The translations under genes were made by a program, and so were the position numbers. A DNA stretch of 64,000 bases. Source: Alphaproteobacteria bacterium (lineage in GTDB: Bacteria; Pseudomonadota; Alphaproteobacteria; Rhizobiales; Xanthobacteraceae). The stretch lies in the NCBI GenBank assembly GCA_005884765.1, contig VAZV01000132.1:1-64000 (forward strand), read 5' to 3'. The notes beneath the pieces were generated by a model. It worked only from the letters and a program-made list of their open reading frames with translations, did no database searches and was not told the origin of the DNA. Position 1 is the first letter of the stretch. Every line of letters starts with the position of its first letter. Below, one piece after another: positions 37,149 to 46,189 of the stretch.

Positions 37149-37454
37149 CTATGTCAGATCGCCGGCCCTCAGTCTGACGGCAGGCATCCCTTCATATTTT
37201 TCGGCGTCGAACCCATGACTATCAAATTTACGGCTTGCTGCGGCCTCGACTTGCGACCTGAAGCGATCGAAATTCTCTAGTGCTCCATGCAAATCCCGAA
37301 CATTCGTGGGATCGAGTTGCGAAAGAGCTTCGTAGCTGGCAAGCACACGCACCGGCTGAATAGGGCTTCTGCCGGCGACGCTCATCCAGACGCCGATCGA
37401 TCGCGAGTTGCTGTGCGATAGCGGTTTGCTCTTCCCGTCGCTAATGAGGGGCAT
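37149..37454 (-). CDS. DUF1488-like hypothetical protein
   Basis: A 101-residue protein. The C-terminal two thirds (RVLASYEALSQLDP, ALENFDRFRSQVEAAASRKF, VRLRAGDL) has the spacing of the DUF1488 family, whose members are short proteins of unknown function. ATG 37454 is plausible. There is no operon partner with a clear function. Confidence 0.55.
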   Translation of the reverse strand: MPLISDGKSKPLSHSNSRSIGVWMSVAGRSPIQPVRVLASYEALSQLDPTNVRDLHGALENFDRFRSQVEAAASRKFDSHGFDAEKYEGMPAVRLRAGDLT

Positions 37455-37624
37455 TTTCCCATCCCGGGCTGCCAGGATGCTAGGCTCAACCAGCGGTGGA
37501 GAGCAAGAGAATAGGGTAGCGCTTGCAAATAAAACGACCGCCCGAGTGCGAACATCGTCGGCCCGTTCGATGTCGCAATCAGGATTAGCGCCGCGAACGG
37601 CTTGGCGCCGCCCGGAAGGCCCAG

Positions 37625-37786
37625 TCAGTCGCCGCGCTTCGACCTTAGCACCTTGCGCCTCCGTCGGATGTACCTCGCCTTGGCAAGTGGGACCAAATCA
37701 GTAGTGACGGGAGCGAGCTTAGGCGGGGCGACGAGATCGAGCCAGAGACGGGTTGGCATCAGCCACAAATCAATCAGAGCAGGCAT
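37625..37786 (-). CDS. small basic hypothetical protein
   Basis: A 53-residue protein starting MPALIDLWLMPTRLWLDLV after CGAGGAACC, then LAKARYIRRRRKVLRSKRGD. The N-terminal part is amphipathic with tryptophans and the C-terminal end is strongly basic, which suggests membrane-surface or nucleic acid contact. Its pattern recalls phasin-associated or polyhydroxyalkanoate-related small proteins, but this is not supported further. Confidence 0.45.
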   Translation of the reverse strand: MPALIDLWLMPTRLWLDLVAPPKLAPVTTDLVPLAKARYIRRRRKVLRSKRGD

Positions 37787-38051
37787 TGTGGGTTCCTCGG
37801 TTCGGCGGTCGAGGTGCGCTATTGCGATTGTTAGCTTGCGAGAATGTAACGGCTGGAGCAATCCGGATGATTACTGTTATGCACATTATTGTAAGTGTGC
37901 GAAATGAAGCGACAGAAGCCGCTCGCGCTTCGAGTGGGCTGAATGGTGACCACTAAGGAGCGCCTTCGAACCAGGGCGAAGCAAAAACTTCCTACACTCG
38001 CGCCAACACTCACGGATCGGCGCACCGGGCTGGCGCCCGCGCCATGGGGGG

Positions 38052-38624
38052 TCAATTGCGCCCACTGAAGGGCCAACGGGCATTTTGCGGCGACGGCTCC
38101 GGTGGCCGGGCGGTTTGCGCGGCCTGGATCGGTCGAGGTTTTGGTAAGGGGGCTCTCTGCACGATATGTACTCGGTCTTCTTGCACCGGCTGGGCCGGTC
38201 GGGCTTGAGCATCTTCTTCGGCCGCCCAGGTCTGAAATTGATTGAGCAACGCTTCGGCTCTTGTCTGATCGACTTCAGTCTTACTTTCGAAGGCAGATTT
38301 AAAAGTGGCAAGCAGTTCATCGCCCGGCGAGGTTCCAGGCAAGATCTCGGCGCTGGCAACTGACTGAATCGCGGGCATCATCTGATCGCTGTTGTTTTGA
38401 GGCGCCGGTGTGCTGACCTGGGAAGCCGTGACGCTCGCAAAGAGGATCAAATTTCCTACCGAAATGGCTGCGAACACAACCGCTCCAGCCGCGAAAACCA
38501 GGACGAGCTTCCTGAAGATGTCCGACAGTACAACTTTCGTGATCCCCGATTGGTCGGGCTCTTCGACGGGGTCGGAAAGAAAGAGAGGAATAGGATCGTT
38601 GGGCGGGAAACGATCTTTCACCAT
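38052..38624 (-). CDS. single-span membrane hypothetical protein
   Basis: A 190-residue protein preceded by GGCAGGAGG. A short cytoplasmic N-terminus is followed by one membrane segment at about residues 40-62 (VLVFAAGAVVFAAISVGNLI). The rest is hydrophilic, Gln/Pro/Ala-rich and probably periplasmic, ending in a proline-rich tail. No enzyme motif was seen. Function unknown. Confidence 0.6.
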   Translation of the reverse strand: MVKDRFPPNDPIPLFLSDPVEEPDQSGITKVVLSDIFRKLVLVFAAGAVVFAAISVGNLILFASVTASQVSTPAPQNNSDQMMPAIQSVASAEILPGTSPGDELLATFKSAFESKTEVDQTRAEALLNQFQTWAAEEDAQARPAQPVQEDRVHIVQRAPLPKPRPIQAAQTARPPEPSPQNARWPFSGRN

Positions 38625-38716
38625 CGGTCAATGCCTCCTGCCAGGACGCAAACCCTAGTCGGCGGCGGGGACCTATTCAAGCATATGGCGTTACGCGCCC
38701 CTGTGGATAAACCTGA

Positions 38717-38962
38717 TTGAGAGCGGAGTTCGATTCCCAGCAGGACTTGATCCGACGGCATACAGCTTCCCAGATTTGCTACGTGGTTTCAGTTCGAGGC
38801 CAGGAGATCGTCCTCCGCTGTCCGAACTATGCTCAGGCAGTGAAAAGGGCACGTTTGGAATACAAGTCCTACAAAATTTCAGAGCCTGAGGTTGGACCAG
38901 TTAGCGGACTGGATCACGACCAAGAACTACCGTTATTTTTCGCGCGCTTGCGAAACAACTGA
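38717..38962 (+). CDS. small hypothetical protein
   Basis: An 81-residue open frame. The only candidate start is TTG 38717, so the true gene may be shorter or a remnant. The middle part reads like protein (YVVSVRGQEIVLRCPNYAQA, RARLEYKSYKISEPEV), but it has no recognised domain. Confidence 0.35.
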   Translation: MRAEFDSQQDLIRRHTASQICYVVSVRGQEIVLRCPNYAQAVKRARLEYKSYKISEPEVGPVSGLDHDQELPLFFARLRNN

Positions 38963-39001
38963 TTGACGCGAGGCAAACGGTTTTTCGGCAGCAGATGAGC
39001 G

Positions 39002-39337
39002 TTAGCCCGTATTCCTCACCGCTTCAGCCAGCATGGCGTAAAGCTGGCGCTTGGTGAAATCCTTGGTGAAATCCTTGGGCTGCTTCATCACTGCCTTCCG
39101 CGACACGATCTTTGCCACGGGGCGGGCACAGGCAGCCAATGCCGGCTTTCGCTTCGGCACCGACCTTATCCTAGGTTTTGCCGTTGGCGGCTTGTGACCA
39201 CGCTTCAAGCCCAAACGAGTTAGCTTGGCGCAGACCGCGTTACGGCTATGGCCGAGACGACGCGCGATCTGCGCAGCGCTCCGTCCTACGGCCCAGAGTT
39301 CTTTGAGCAGTGCTACGTCTTCTGCATCCCAACCCAT
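39002..39337 (-). CDS. GcrA-family cell cycle regulator homologue
   Basis: A 111-residue protein. The N-terminus MGWDAEDVALLKELWAVGRS continues as AAQIARRLGHSRNAVCAKL and TRLGLKRGHKPPTAKP, the DNA-binding helix-turn-helix of GcrA. GcrA works with sigma70 and reads CcrM-methylated sites in alphaproteobacteria. The remaining basic, lysine/arginine-rich part lacks the usual GcrA C-terminal sigma-interaction region, so this may be a shortened paralogue. No partner is nearby. Confidence 0.75.
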   Translation of the reverse strand: MGWDAEDVALLKELWAVGRSAAQIARRLGHSRNAVCAKLTRLGLKRGHKPPTAKPRIRSVPKRKPALAACARPVAKIVSRKAVMKQPKDFTKDFTKRQLYAMLAEAVRNTG

Positions 39338-39428
39338 GGAGATGCTTATACGCCGACTGCCAACTGCAGGCTAGCCTGCGTTGCTCACAGTCCTTAGCCA
39401 GAACGTTGCTACGGCTGCGCCTGGCTCA

Positions 39429-39656
39429 ATGAGGGGGCCGCACCTGATCGTCTCCGACATCCCGGCCGCCTGGACGGCGCCGCGCATTGGCGTCGCCAAT
39501 GCTGTGTTCTTCGTGTTGCTCGGGCAGATCGTATCGGCCGCTCTGATGGATCAATTTGGCCTGTTCGGAGCGCTGAAGTCTCCGCTCACCACGCTACGCA
39601 TCATCGGCATCGTCTTTATGGTGATAGGAACGTACCTCGCTCGGCGCATCGCTTGA
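39429..39656 (+). pseudogene. fragment of a DMT-family transporter (YdcZ-like), C-terminal part
   Basis: Translation gives APRIGVANAVFFVLLGQIVS, FGLFGALKSPLTTLRIIGI and VFMVIGTYLARRIA, the last two membrane segments of YdcZ/DUF606-type transporters. The full protein is about 140 residues. Here about 55 conserved residues remain, with no membrane segments before them and a poor start. I read it as a truncated remnant. Confidence 0.65.
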
Positions 39657-40319
39657 TCTCAGAGCATCGCCCGCAGACGCTCCAGCGCGAGCAGGGAAGG
39701 CGCGCAGCGCAAGTGGTCATCGACGGTGAAGAAGCATGAATTTAAAATCGGAAACTAACTTCCGCGTCAGAAAATAAGTTGCTTGTCAGATATGACTCAT
39801 TTGTAATTCGCGATGGCAATCGTTTCCGGAACGCGTGGTCGGAGCCTGCGTTCACCGTACGCATCGGTAGCATCGCTGAGATTCTACCCGTAATGCGAGA
39901 GCGGAAGGCTGCGGCTCCGTCCGGGCTCAACTTTATCGGAGGAAGATTGCGAGTGGGCGAGGCAGGTCCGACGACGGTTCCAGCACGCTCGGCGGAACTT
40001 CCTGAGCTCGGCTGGCCGCGTTCCAAGTGCCAAATGCCGCACCCGATTCGTGCGACGGGAACGGGTGGGCAACGCCATCGTTGTTCGTGTTCGAGCAAGT
40101 CAGCGGTTCGGCATGCCCGTTTTGCTCGTTCCGTTCAGCTGAACCAGCGGCGTTGTCTGCAGGGCAGTTGTTCGGTCCTCGTCCAGACCGTTTGGTGGGA
40201 TCGAGGGCCTGCGGCTCAAGCGCACGACGTGACGTCGTGAAAAAGCGCGAGATTGGATGATCAGGTCCAACCGAAACGAGCCGCCAGATTGTGCCCCTGA
40301 ACAATCGGAGGAGGTTGCG
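39657..40319. other. long upstream region of the secreted repeat protein
   Basis: About 660 bases. On the minus strand, around 39657-39735, a start-less frame reads like a protein end (FFTVDDHLRCAPSLLALERL), which may be another gene remnant. The rest shows no gene that I can support. The promoter for the next gene should lie in the last 100 bases. Confidence 0.4.
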
Positions 40320-42080
40320 ATGGAAAGTAGAATTATGAAGAGTAGATTTCTGCTGAGTACCGCTGCGCTGTTGGCAAGTGTCAGTCTGGCGTCAGCACAA
40401 GGCATGCGGGAGGGCGGAGGACCCGGCGGTGGCATGGGTGGTGGCATGGGCGGTGGAGGTGCCGAACATGGCATGTCTTCACATGGCACGCCTTCGGGCG
40501 GGTCCGGTGGCCATTCCCTGGGAGCCGAAACATCAAGGGGCTCGCCGGGTGCTCAGCATGGCCAGGGAATGCAGAGCCAGACCAGAGGGCAAGGCCTGAG
40601 CGAACGCGGTCGGGCTGAAGGGCAGGGCCTGAGCGAACGCGGTCGGGCTGAAGGCCAGAGCGGACGAACAATTGATCGCAGTCAGGCCCAGCGCGGCCAA
40701 ATCCAGACCGTTGGACAGGGAAGACGCGAGAGCGATCAGCTTCGCCGGTCAGAGGGTGGACGGCAAGAAACACCTGCCGGCGGCCAGACGCGCCAGTCTC
40801 GGCAGCCGCAAGGGCAGGAGCGGACCGGTGCCGCTACGCAGGGCCAGAGCAAGACCGGTGCTGAGACCCAGCGGCAGACGGGCAGGCAGGCACCTCAGCA
40901 GCAAAATCGGGCCGGCGCCTCGACGCAGAGCCAGACGACGACCGGTGCTGCCACTCAGAACCGCACTGGCGCTAACCCGCAGAGTCAGACCACGACGGGC
41001 GCTGCCCCGCAGAACCGTACCGGCGCTACTCCGCAGAGCCAGACCACGACCGGTGCTGCCACACGGAACCAGAATCAGACTGGTGCGACAACCCAGGGCC
41101 AAACCGGTGCGACTGCTCAGACCCAGGCCACCCACACGACCCTGAACGTACAACAGCAGACAACGATTAGGCAGTCGGTGCTGTCAGCCAGAAACGCGCC
41201 GCGCGTTAACGTCAATCGCGTTAACTTTGCGGTCAACCCGGGCGCGGTCGTGCCGTCGCACGTCAACGTCGTGTCGGTCCGGGCCTTCCCGACGCTGATC
41301 GACGTGTTCCCGAGTTTCCGCGATGACAGCTTCTTCGTCGTGGAGGACGAAATCGTGTTTCTGGACCGAGACCGCAGAGTGGTTGACGTTGTCCCGGCCG
41401 GACCTCGAACGCACTTCAGCAACCGCTTCAGCAGAGGCAGCGTTGGAAGCGGTGCGGTCGCGACGCTTAATCTCAGCCCGACGGAGATCCGGGAAGTCCA
41501 GCAGGTGCTCATCGAGAGGGGCCTGCTCACCGGTGAAGCGGACGGAGTGCTGGGATCTCGGACTCAGGAGGCGCTGATCAGCTTCCAGCGACAGCAGGGC
41601 ATCCAGACGACCGGCAGCATTGATACCCGCACGGTCGCCGCACTGGGGCTGTCGAACAGGATTGGCCAGCAGAGCGGCCAGACCACAACCGGAAGCCAGT
41701 CGTCCACGGTCGGCCACAGCCAAACCGGCACGCAGCAGAACACGACCGGACAAGCGAATGGTCAGGCGAACGCGCCAATGCCGCAGAACCAGTCGACGAC
41801 AGGCCAGGGTAGCGGGCAAGCCCAAGGCCAGCAGGCTCAAGGCCAGGCACAGCAGCCTTCTGCTCAGCAGCAGCCACCTGCGCAGCAGAACACGACCGGA
41901 CAGGCCGCTCCGCAAAATCAGTCCACGGTCGGCCAAGCCGGCCATCAGCCCGCCGCCAACCAGAACATGCAGTCTGGACAGGGCGCTCAGGGCAGCGGCC
42001 CGGCACCTTCAACTTCGGGCCAGGACAACTCCCAACCGCCGGCCCAAAACTCCGGTCAGAAGAATCCGGCTGGCAGATAA
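40320..42080 (+). CDS. secreted Gln/Thr/Gly-rich protein with peptidoglycan-binding domain
   Basis: 586 residues from ATG 40320 behind CGGAGGAGG. A signal peptide ends LASVSLASAQG. Next comes a Gly/Met-rich part (GGGMGGGMGGGG), a long low-complexity stretch of Gln, Thr, Gly, Ala and Asn, a more ordered segment (about residues 280-375), and a PG_binding_1 domain (LSPTEIREVQQVLIERGLLT, DGVLGSRTQEALISFQRQQG). The last 145 residues are again Gln/Gly/Ser-rich. It is probably a cell-wall-associated or surface protein. DNA inside shows exact tandem repeats. A strong hairpin follows the stop. Confidence 0.85.
   Translation: MESRIMKSRFLLSTAALLASVSLASAQGMREGGGPGGGMGGGMGGGGAEHGMSSHGTPSGGSGGHSLGAETSRGSPGAQHGQGMQSQTRGQGLSERGRAEGQGLSERGRAEGQSGRTIDRSQAQRGQIQTVGQGRRESDQLRRSEGGRQETPAGGQTRQSRQPQGQERTGAATQGQSKTGAETQRQTGRQAPQQQNRAGASTQSQTTTGAATQNRTGANPQSQTTTGAAPQNRTGATPQSQTTTGAATRNQNQTGATTQGQTGATAQTQATHTTLNVQQQTTIRQSVLSARNAPRVNVNRVNFAVNPGAVVPSHVNVVSVRAFPTLIDVFPSFRDDSFFVVEDEIVFLDRDRRVVDVVPAGPRTHFSNRFSRGSVGSGAVATLNLSPTEIREVQQVLIERGLLTGEADGVLGSRTQEALISFQRQQGIQTTGSIDTRTVAALGLSNRIGQQSGQTTTGSQSSTVGHSQTGTQQNTTGQANGQANAPMPQNQSTTGQGSGQAQGQQAQGQAQQPSAQQQPPAQQNTTGQAAPQNQSTVGQAGHQPAANQNMQSGQGAQGSGPAPSTSGQDNSQPPAQNSGQKNPAGR
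40593..40658 (+). repeat. two-copy 33-base tandem repeat inside the secreted protein gene
   Basis: The unit encoding GLSERGRAEGQ starts at 40593 and again at 40626, nearly identical at the DNA level. It lies in frame, so the protein grows by 11 residues per copy. Confidence 0.8.
40926..41078 (+). repeat. 54-base tandem repeats inside the secreted protein gene
   Basis: Units start at 40926, 40980 and 41034 and encode QSQTTTGAATQNRTGANP and close variants (18 residues each). The third unit diverges after the first part. This suggests slippage or unequal recombination. Confidence 0.8.
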
Positions 42081-42096
42081 GCAGACCACGACTTCC

Positions 42097-42122
42097 GATA
42101 GCCCCGCTTCGGCGGGGCTATC
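42097..42122 (+). terminator. strong hairpin after the secreted protein gene
   Basis: Arms 42097-42107 and 42112-42122 pair perfectly over 11 bp with a TTCG loop. No T tract follows, but the position 16 bases after the stop supports a terminator role. Confidence 0.7.
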
Positions 42123-42251
42123 GATGCCGCTTGTGCGCCGTTACCGGACCTGATCGGCGTCTAACCACCTGCAGCGTTGCCGGCAAGCCAGCATCGACTC
42201 CAATCAGGTGGTCATCTCATTGGTTTGTTCGGCAGATCGGTCAATTTGCTC

Positions 42252-42827
42252 TTATTTGAGCCCAACGCTTGGTTGCGGCTCATCGGGAATAATCACAATT
42301 GTACGGGTCGCTTTTGCCTGTCTGCTCTCAAAATGGGGTAACGGCAATCTGTCTGCCTTCGTCAGAGCCGGCCTATCATCGGCCTCAGGGGTGGCCGGCC
42401 CCGTGTCCGTTCCCGACGCCGCTTCTTCGGGTAGAGCTTCAGGTAGAGCGCGCACTCCAATATTTCCCCATCGAGCTTCGAAAGTGTCAGGGTTTGTCGG
42501 CGCCGGCGCCCACGCCTGTGAGCTTGGTGCCCACGCTTGCGAGTCGAGCGGGTTGCGAGGTTTCTCTGGAACGGTGCTTGCGACCTCTTCACGCGAAGCC
42601 GGTTGCGCCAATGGCTCTCTACGCCACTCCAACAATGATTTGGAAAGTCCGGGCTTGCCCTCGTACCAGCATTTTTGTCCGTCGATCAGCCGATAGGACC
42701 ACCAATGACCATGTGGATTTGATGGCATCTCGGCGCTGCATTGTTGTTTCGCCTGCGCGATTGGAATCTCAATTGAAGATAGTGCAGCAATGAAAGCGGC
42801 GAGAGTGATGGGGTGAAACTGTCTCAT
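42252..42827 (-). CDS. secreted hypothetical protein
   Basis: 191 residues from ATG 42827. A signal peptide (LAAFIAALSSIEIPIAQAK) is followed by a conserved-looking HGHWWSYRLIDGQKCWYEGK segment, rich in aromatic residues with one Cys, and then a Pro/Ala/Glu-rich low-complexity tail. The Trp/Cys core resembles a domain seen in several Bradyrhizobium hypotheticals (recall). Function unknown. Confidence 0.65.
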   Translation of the reverse strand: MRQFHPITLAAFIAALSSIEIPIAQAKQQCSAEMPSNPHGHWWSYRLIDGQKCWYEGKPGLSKSLLEWRREPLAQPASREEVASTVPEKPRNPLDSQAWAPSSQAWAPAPTNPDTFEARWGNIGVRALPEALPEEAASGTDTGPATPEADDRPALTKADRLPLPHFESRQAKATRTIVIIPDEPQPSVGLK

Positions 42828-42840
42828 CGTCTTGGGCAAC

Positions 42841-43020
42841 TCAGAGACTGCTTCGTTGCTGCAATCGGCCGACAGCGACTATCACATCGGGCCGTTCGAG
42901 AACCTCCACCAACTGGTCGAGAATGCGCCGCTCGTTGGTGTGAGGGCAGGGCTGAAGGTATTCTTCCAATATACGTTGCGCTTCGCCGACGGCCCGAATA
43001 GCCAACTGCTGATCAGTCAT
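42841..43020 (-). CDS. small hypothetical protein (MTDQQL type)
   Basis: A 59-residue protein that starts at ATG 43020 with GTGAGG upstream and stops at 42841. Translation begins MTDQQLAIRAVGEAQRILEE and continues RILDQLVEVLERPDVIVA, an all-helical small domain. It matches a short protein type I recall from many Bradyrhizobium genomes. It lies 13 bases upstream of the secreted hypothetical and may share a transcript. Confidence 0.7.
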   Translation of the reverse strand: MTDQQLAIRAVGEAQRILEEYLQPCPHTNERRILDQLVEVLERPDVIVAVGRLQQRSSL

Positions 43021-43285
43021 TGCCTCACACCCGTTTAAAAAAGCTGGCAGGTGAAGCGGATAGGGAAATCAAGTCAGCTTTGAGGTTTTCCCATCAATTT
43101 TTGTTTCGAAGTGGAATCTACATCCTGCGTATCTCCTTCCCTCCGAGACGCTAGATATGGTACCTTTGAATGGCTGCTTCGGTGATGGACTTCAAACTGT
43201 GCCGCGACATGCCGACGATTGTGCAGCCAGCCGACCCGTTAGTGGCGGCAAGCACTTCTGATCGCGCGCGCACCAGCACCGCTCG

Positions 43286-43690
43286 TTAGTATCGGCGGGA
43301 CAGCTCGATTGGAAATCGGTTGGCTATCAACAACGCGCCGACCTCGTTCGTTTCCAGGGAGATCTTTTGCGCGAGCATAATGTCGCCGGCGGCGAGATAA
43401 CCGTCCGGCACAAAGCACCAGCCAACTTTGGGCCGGCCCGCAACGTCGATCTCATGCACGTTCGTCGCGGTGCCATAGTAGATACGGTAACGCTTTCTGC
43501 TATCGCAGCCGATGACGTCAAAATATCGTTTGGCATCGAATTGGGCGCGCTGCTCGGGCGTCAGCCAGGTTCTCAGAAGGCGCTGGCTACGAGCCTCGCT
43601 ATTATCTTTACTCGAAAATATCCGGGACAGCCGGCGCACCACGCGAATGAGCGAGCGCGCCTCTACCGGGTACCGGCCAAACAAGAACAC
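43286..43690 (-). CDS. hypothetical protein
   Basis: A 134-residue protein. The frame starts at GTG 43690, 15 bases after the preceding gene. Core sequences are LLRTWLTPEQRAQFDAKRYF, GKRYRIYYG-like RKRYRIYYGTATNVHEID and GWCFVPDGYLAAGDIMLAQK, an alpha/beta domain that I recall from Bradyrhizobium hypotheticals but cannot name. The N-terminus is basic and the first 30 residues may not be translated. Confidence 0.6.
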   Translation of the reverse strand: MFLFGRYPVEARSLIRVVRRLSRIFSSKDNSEARSQRLLRTWLTPEQRAQFDAKRYFDVIGCDSRKRYRIYYGTATNVHEIDVAGRPKVGWCFVPDGYLAAGDIMLAQKISLETNEVGALLIANRFPIELSRRY

Positions 43691-43704
43691 GACGGTAAGG
43701 CCGA

Positions 43705-43926
43705 TCAGCCGCCGACAAGCCGTGGGAAGAACAAGGTTTCCTCCGCGGTTGGATCGAATGATCGAACTCGCGAGACATCACCGGCAGCATTGCGGACCGC
43801 CGCAGTGAAGCCGTCGCGCGTTAATTCCTTGAACCGCTCCTCCGCCTTCGCAAGGGCTTGCGCATCCTTGGCATCGAAGTAGTGCCTGGTATCTCCGGTG
43901 TGGTCCATCACGATCTGCGTCGCCAT
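43705..43926 (-). CDS. small hypothetical protein
   Basis: A 73-residue protein from ATG 43926 with GGGAGAG upstream; the longer frame is unlikely. It begins MATQIVMDHTGDTRHYFDAK and continues LAKAEERFKELTRDGFTAAV, a phage-like or soluble small domain often seen in rhizobial genomes. It is likely cotranscribed with the next gene. Confidence 0.6.
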   Translation of the reverse strand: MATQIVMDHTGDTRHYFDAKDAQALAKAEERFKELTRDGFTAAVRNAAGDVSRVRSFDPTAEETLFFPRLVGG

Positions 43927-44084
43927 GCTGCTCTCCCTGGCGTTAGGCCTGAACATGAAGCTGAAGTAAGCAATGCTTGTGCCCCGGGAGAGTTCCAATC
44001 CCAAGCTGCGCAGCCGCTTTGTCCCGTTGCGAACAAAGCGAGAATCAGTGACCGTCAATCGCGCAAGGGGGAGACGGTACGGAC

Positions 44085-46151
44085 GTGTCAGGCACCACTG
44101 ACTATCTCGAAAGCCTTAATCCGGAGCAGCGGCGCGCCGTCGAACATGGTGCAATCGGACCAGGTCCATCTGCGCCCTTGCTGGTGATTGCCGGAGCTGG
44201 ATCCGGCAAGACCAACACGCTAGCGCATCGCGTCGCGCATCTGATCGTCAACGGCGCTGATCCCAGAAGAATTCTTCTGATGACCTTCTCACGCCGTGCT
44301 GCTTCCGAGATGACAAAGCGCGTCGAGCGGATCGCGCGAAAGGTCATGGGAGATAACGCCGGCGTGATCACGGATGCCTTGGCTTGGACCGGCACGTTCC
44401 ACGGCATCGGCGCGCGTCTACTTCGCGAGTACTCCGACCAGATTGGCCTCGACCCCAGCTTCACGATCCATGACCGTGAAGACTCTGCCGACCTAATGAA
44501 TTTGACCCGGCATGATCTCGGCTTCTCCAAGACGGAAAGCCGCTTTCCGACCAAAGGAACGTGCCTTGCGATCTACTCACGGTGCGTCAATGCCGAGACG
44601 CCGATCGAGCAGATCGTGGGAGCATCGTTCCCTTGGTGCTCCGGATGGACGGCGGAGCTGAAAGAATTGTTCGCTGCTTATGTCGAGGCCAAGCAGCGTC
44701 AGAACGTCCTCGATTATGACGACCTTCTGCTCTCCTGGGCGCAGACAATGAACGATCCGGAGCTGGCCGATGAGATCGGCGGTCGCTTTGACCACGTCCT
44801 GGTCGACGAGTACCAAGACACCAACCGTCTCCAATCGTCCATCCTGTGCTCGCTCAAGTCCAGCGGCCACGGCCTCACCGTGGTCGGCGATGACGCCCAG
44901 TCGATCTATTCATTCCGCGCCGCGACCGTGCGCAACATCCTGGATTTCCCGGATCAGTTCGCCCCGCGCGCCAGCATTATTACGCTTGATCGGAACTATC
45001 GGTCGACCCAGGCGATTTTGGCTGCCGCCAATGGCGTGATTGACCTTGCCCGGGAGCGTTTCACCAAAAATCTATGGACCGATCGAATGTTGGGCATGAA
45101 GCCTCGGCTTGTTGCCGTGCGCGACGAAGTCGACCAGGCCCGCTGCATTGTCGAACGGGTTCTGGAAAACCGTGAGTCCGGCTCACTCCTGAAGCAGCAG
45201 GCTGTACTGTTCCGGACGTCCAGCCACAGCGGTCCATTGGAAATCGAGTTGGTCCGGCGCAACATCCCCTTCGTCAAGTTCGGCGGTCTCAAGTTCCTCG
45301 ATGCCGCGCACATCAAGGACATGCTGGCATTGCTGCGCTTCGTCGAGAATCCTCGAGACCGCGTTGCCGGCTTCCGCCTGATGCACCTGATCCCGGGAGT
45401 CGGTCCTATCTCGGCCCAACGGGCGCTCGATTACATGACTAACGAGGCGAGCCCCATTGCAGCGCTTGCGGACGCTCCGATTCCGCCGCGCGCCGGCGAG
45501 GCCTGGAAAGCATTCACTGCCGTCATTGCGGACCTTCATCGATCAAACTGGCCGGCCGATGTCGAACGCGCCCGCCTGTGGTACGAGCCGCACTTGGAGC
45601 GAACCCACGAAGATGCCGATACCCGCCGCGCCGACCTGATACAGCTTGAACAAATCGCAAGCGGATATCCTTCTCGCGAACGCTTCCTCACCGAGTTGAC
45701 GCTCGATCCTCCCGATGCCACCAGCGACCAGGCAGGCATCCCTCTGCTTGATGAGGACTACCTGATCTTGTCGACGATCCATTCCGCCAAGGGGCAGGAG
45801 TGGAGGTCGGTGTTCGTGCTCAACGTGGTCGATGGCTGCCTGCCCTCGGACCTCGGCACTGGGACGACAGCGGAGATCGAGGAGGAACGTCGGCTACTTT
45901 ATGTCGCAATGACGCGCGCGAAGGATGATCTGCATCTGCTCGTACCACAGCGCTTTTTTACGCACGGTCAGCATGCACAAGGTGACCGCCACGTTTATGC
46001 GTCGAGAACCCGTTTCATTCCCGATCGTCTGCTCGGACTTTTCGAGAAAACCACTTGGCCGCTCGCGGCAGCCGACGCAGCGGTGCGGCCCCCCGCCAGC
46101 CAGAAGCCACGCATCGACGTTAGAGCTCGGATGCGCGGGATGTGGCGCTGA
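44085..46151 (+). CDS. UvrD/Rep-family ATP-dependent DNA helicase
   Basis: A 688-residue SF1A helicase. Motif I is AGAGSGKTNTLAHRVAHLI, followed by TFSRRAASEM, motif II HVLVDEYQDTNRLQ, motif III VGDDAQSIYSFRAA, motif IV LDRNYRSTQAIL, and motifs V/VI ILSTIHSAKGQEWRSVFV and EERRLLYVAMTRAKDDLHLL. The order and spacing fit UvrD/PcrA, but the C-terminus is shorter than UvrD. It unwinds DNA in repair or replication restart. GTG 44085 is the start. It stands alone and is convergent with the interrupted PLP gene. Confidence 0.9.
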   Translation: MSGTTDYLESLNPEQRRAVEHGAIGPGPSAPLLVIAGAGSGKTNTLAHRVAHLIVNGADPRRILLMTFSRRAASEMTKRVERIARKVMGDNAGVITDALAWTGTFHGIGARLLREYSDQIGLDPSFTIHDREDSADLMNLTRHDLGFSKTESRFPTKGTCLAIYSRCVNAETPIEQIVGASFPWCSGWTAELKELFAAYVEAKQRQNVLDYDDLLLSWAQTMNDPELADEIGGRFDHVLVDEYQDTNRLQSSILCSLKSSGHGLTVVGDDAQSIYSFRAATVRNILDFPDQFAPRASIITLDRNYRSTQAILAAANGVIDLARERFTKNLWTDRMLGMKPRLVAVRDEVDQARCIVERVLENRESGSLLKQQAVLFRTSSHSGPLEIELVRRNIPFVKFGGLKFLDAAHIKDMLALLRFVENPRDRVAGFRLMHLIPGVGPISAQRALDYMTNEASPIAALADAPIPPRAGEAWKAFTAVIADLHRSNWPADVERARLWYEPHLERTHEDADTRRADLIQLEQIASGYPSRERFLTELTLDPPDATSDQAGIPLLDEDYLILSTIHSAKGQEWRSVFVLNVVDGCLPSDLGTGTTAEIEEERRLLYVAMTRAKDDLHLLVPQRFFTHGQHAQGDRHVYASRTRFIPDRLLGLFEKTTWPLAAADAAVRPPASQKPRIDVRARMRGMWR

Positions 46152-46189
46152 CACGCTAAGACAGGATCCGGCATTCGCGCATGGAGGGG

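Noticed and set aside
40100..40489. Pro-rich open frame on the minus strand opposite the Gly/Met-rich part of the secreted protein
   Set aside because: It is the antisense of a GGN-rich coding region, which always gives a Pro-rich frame. No domain or ribosome site supports it.
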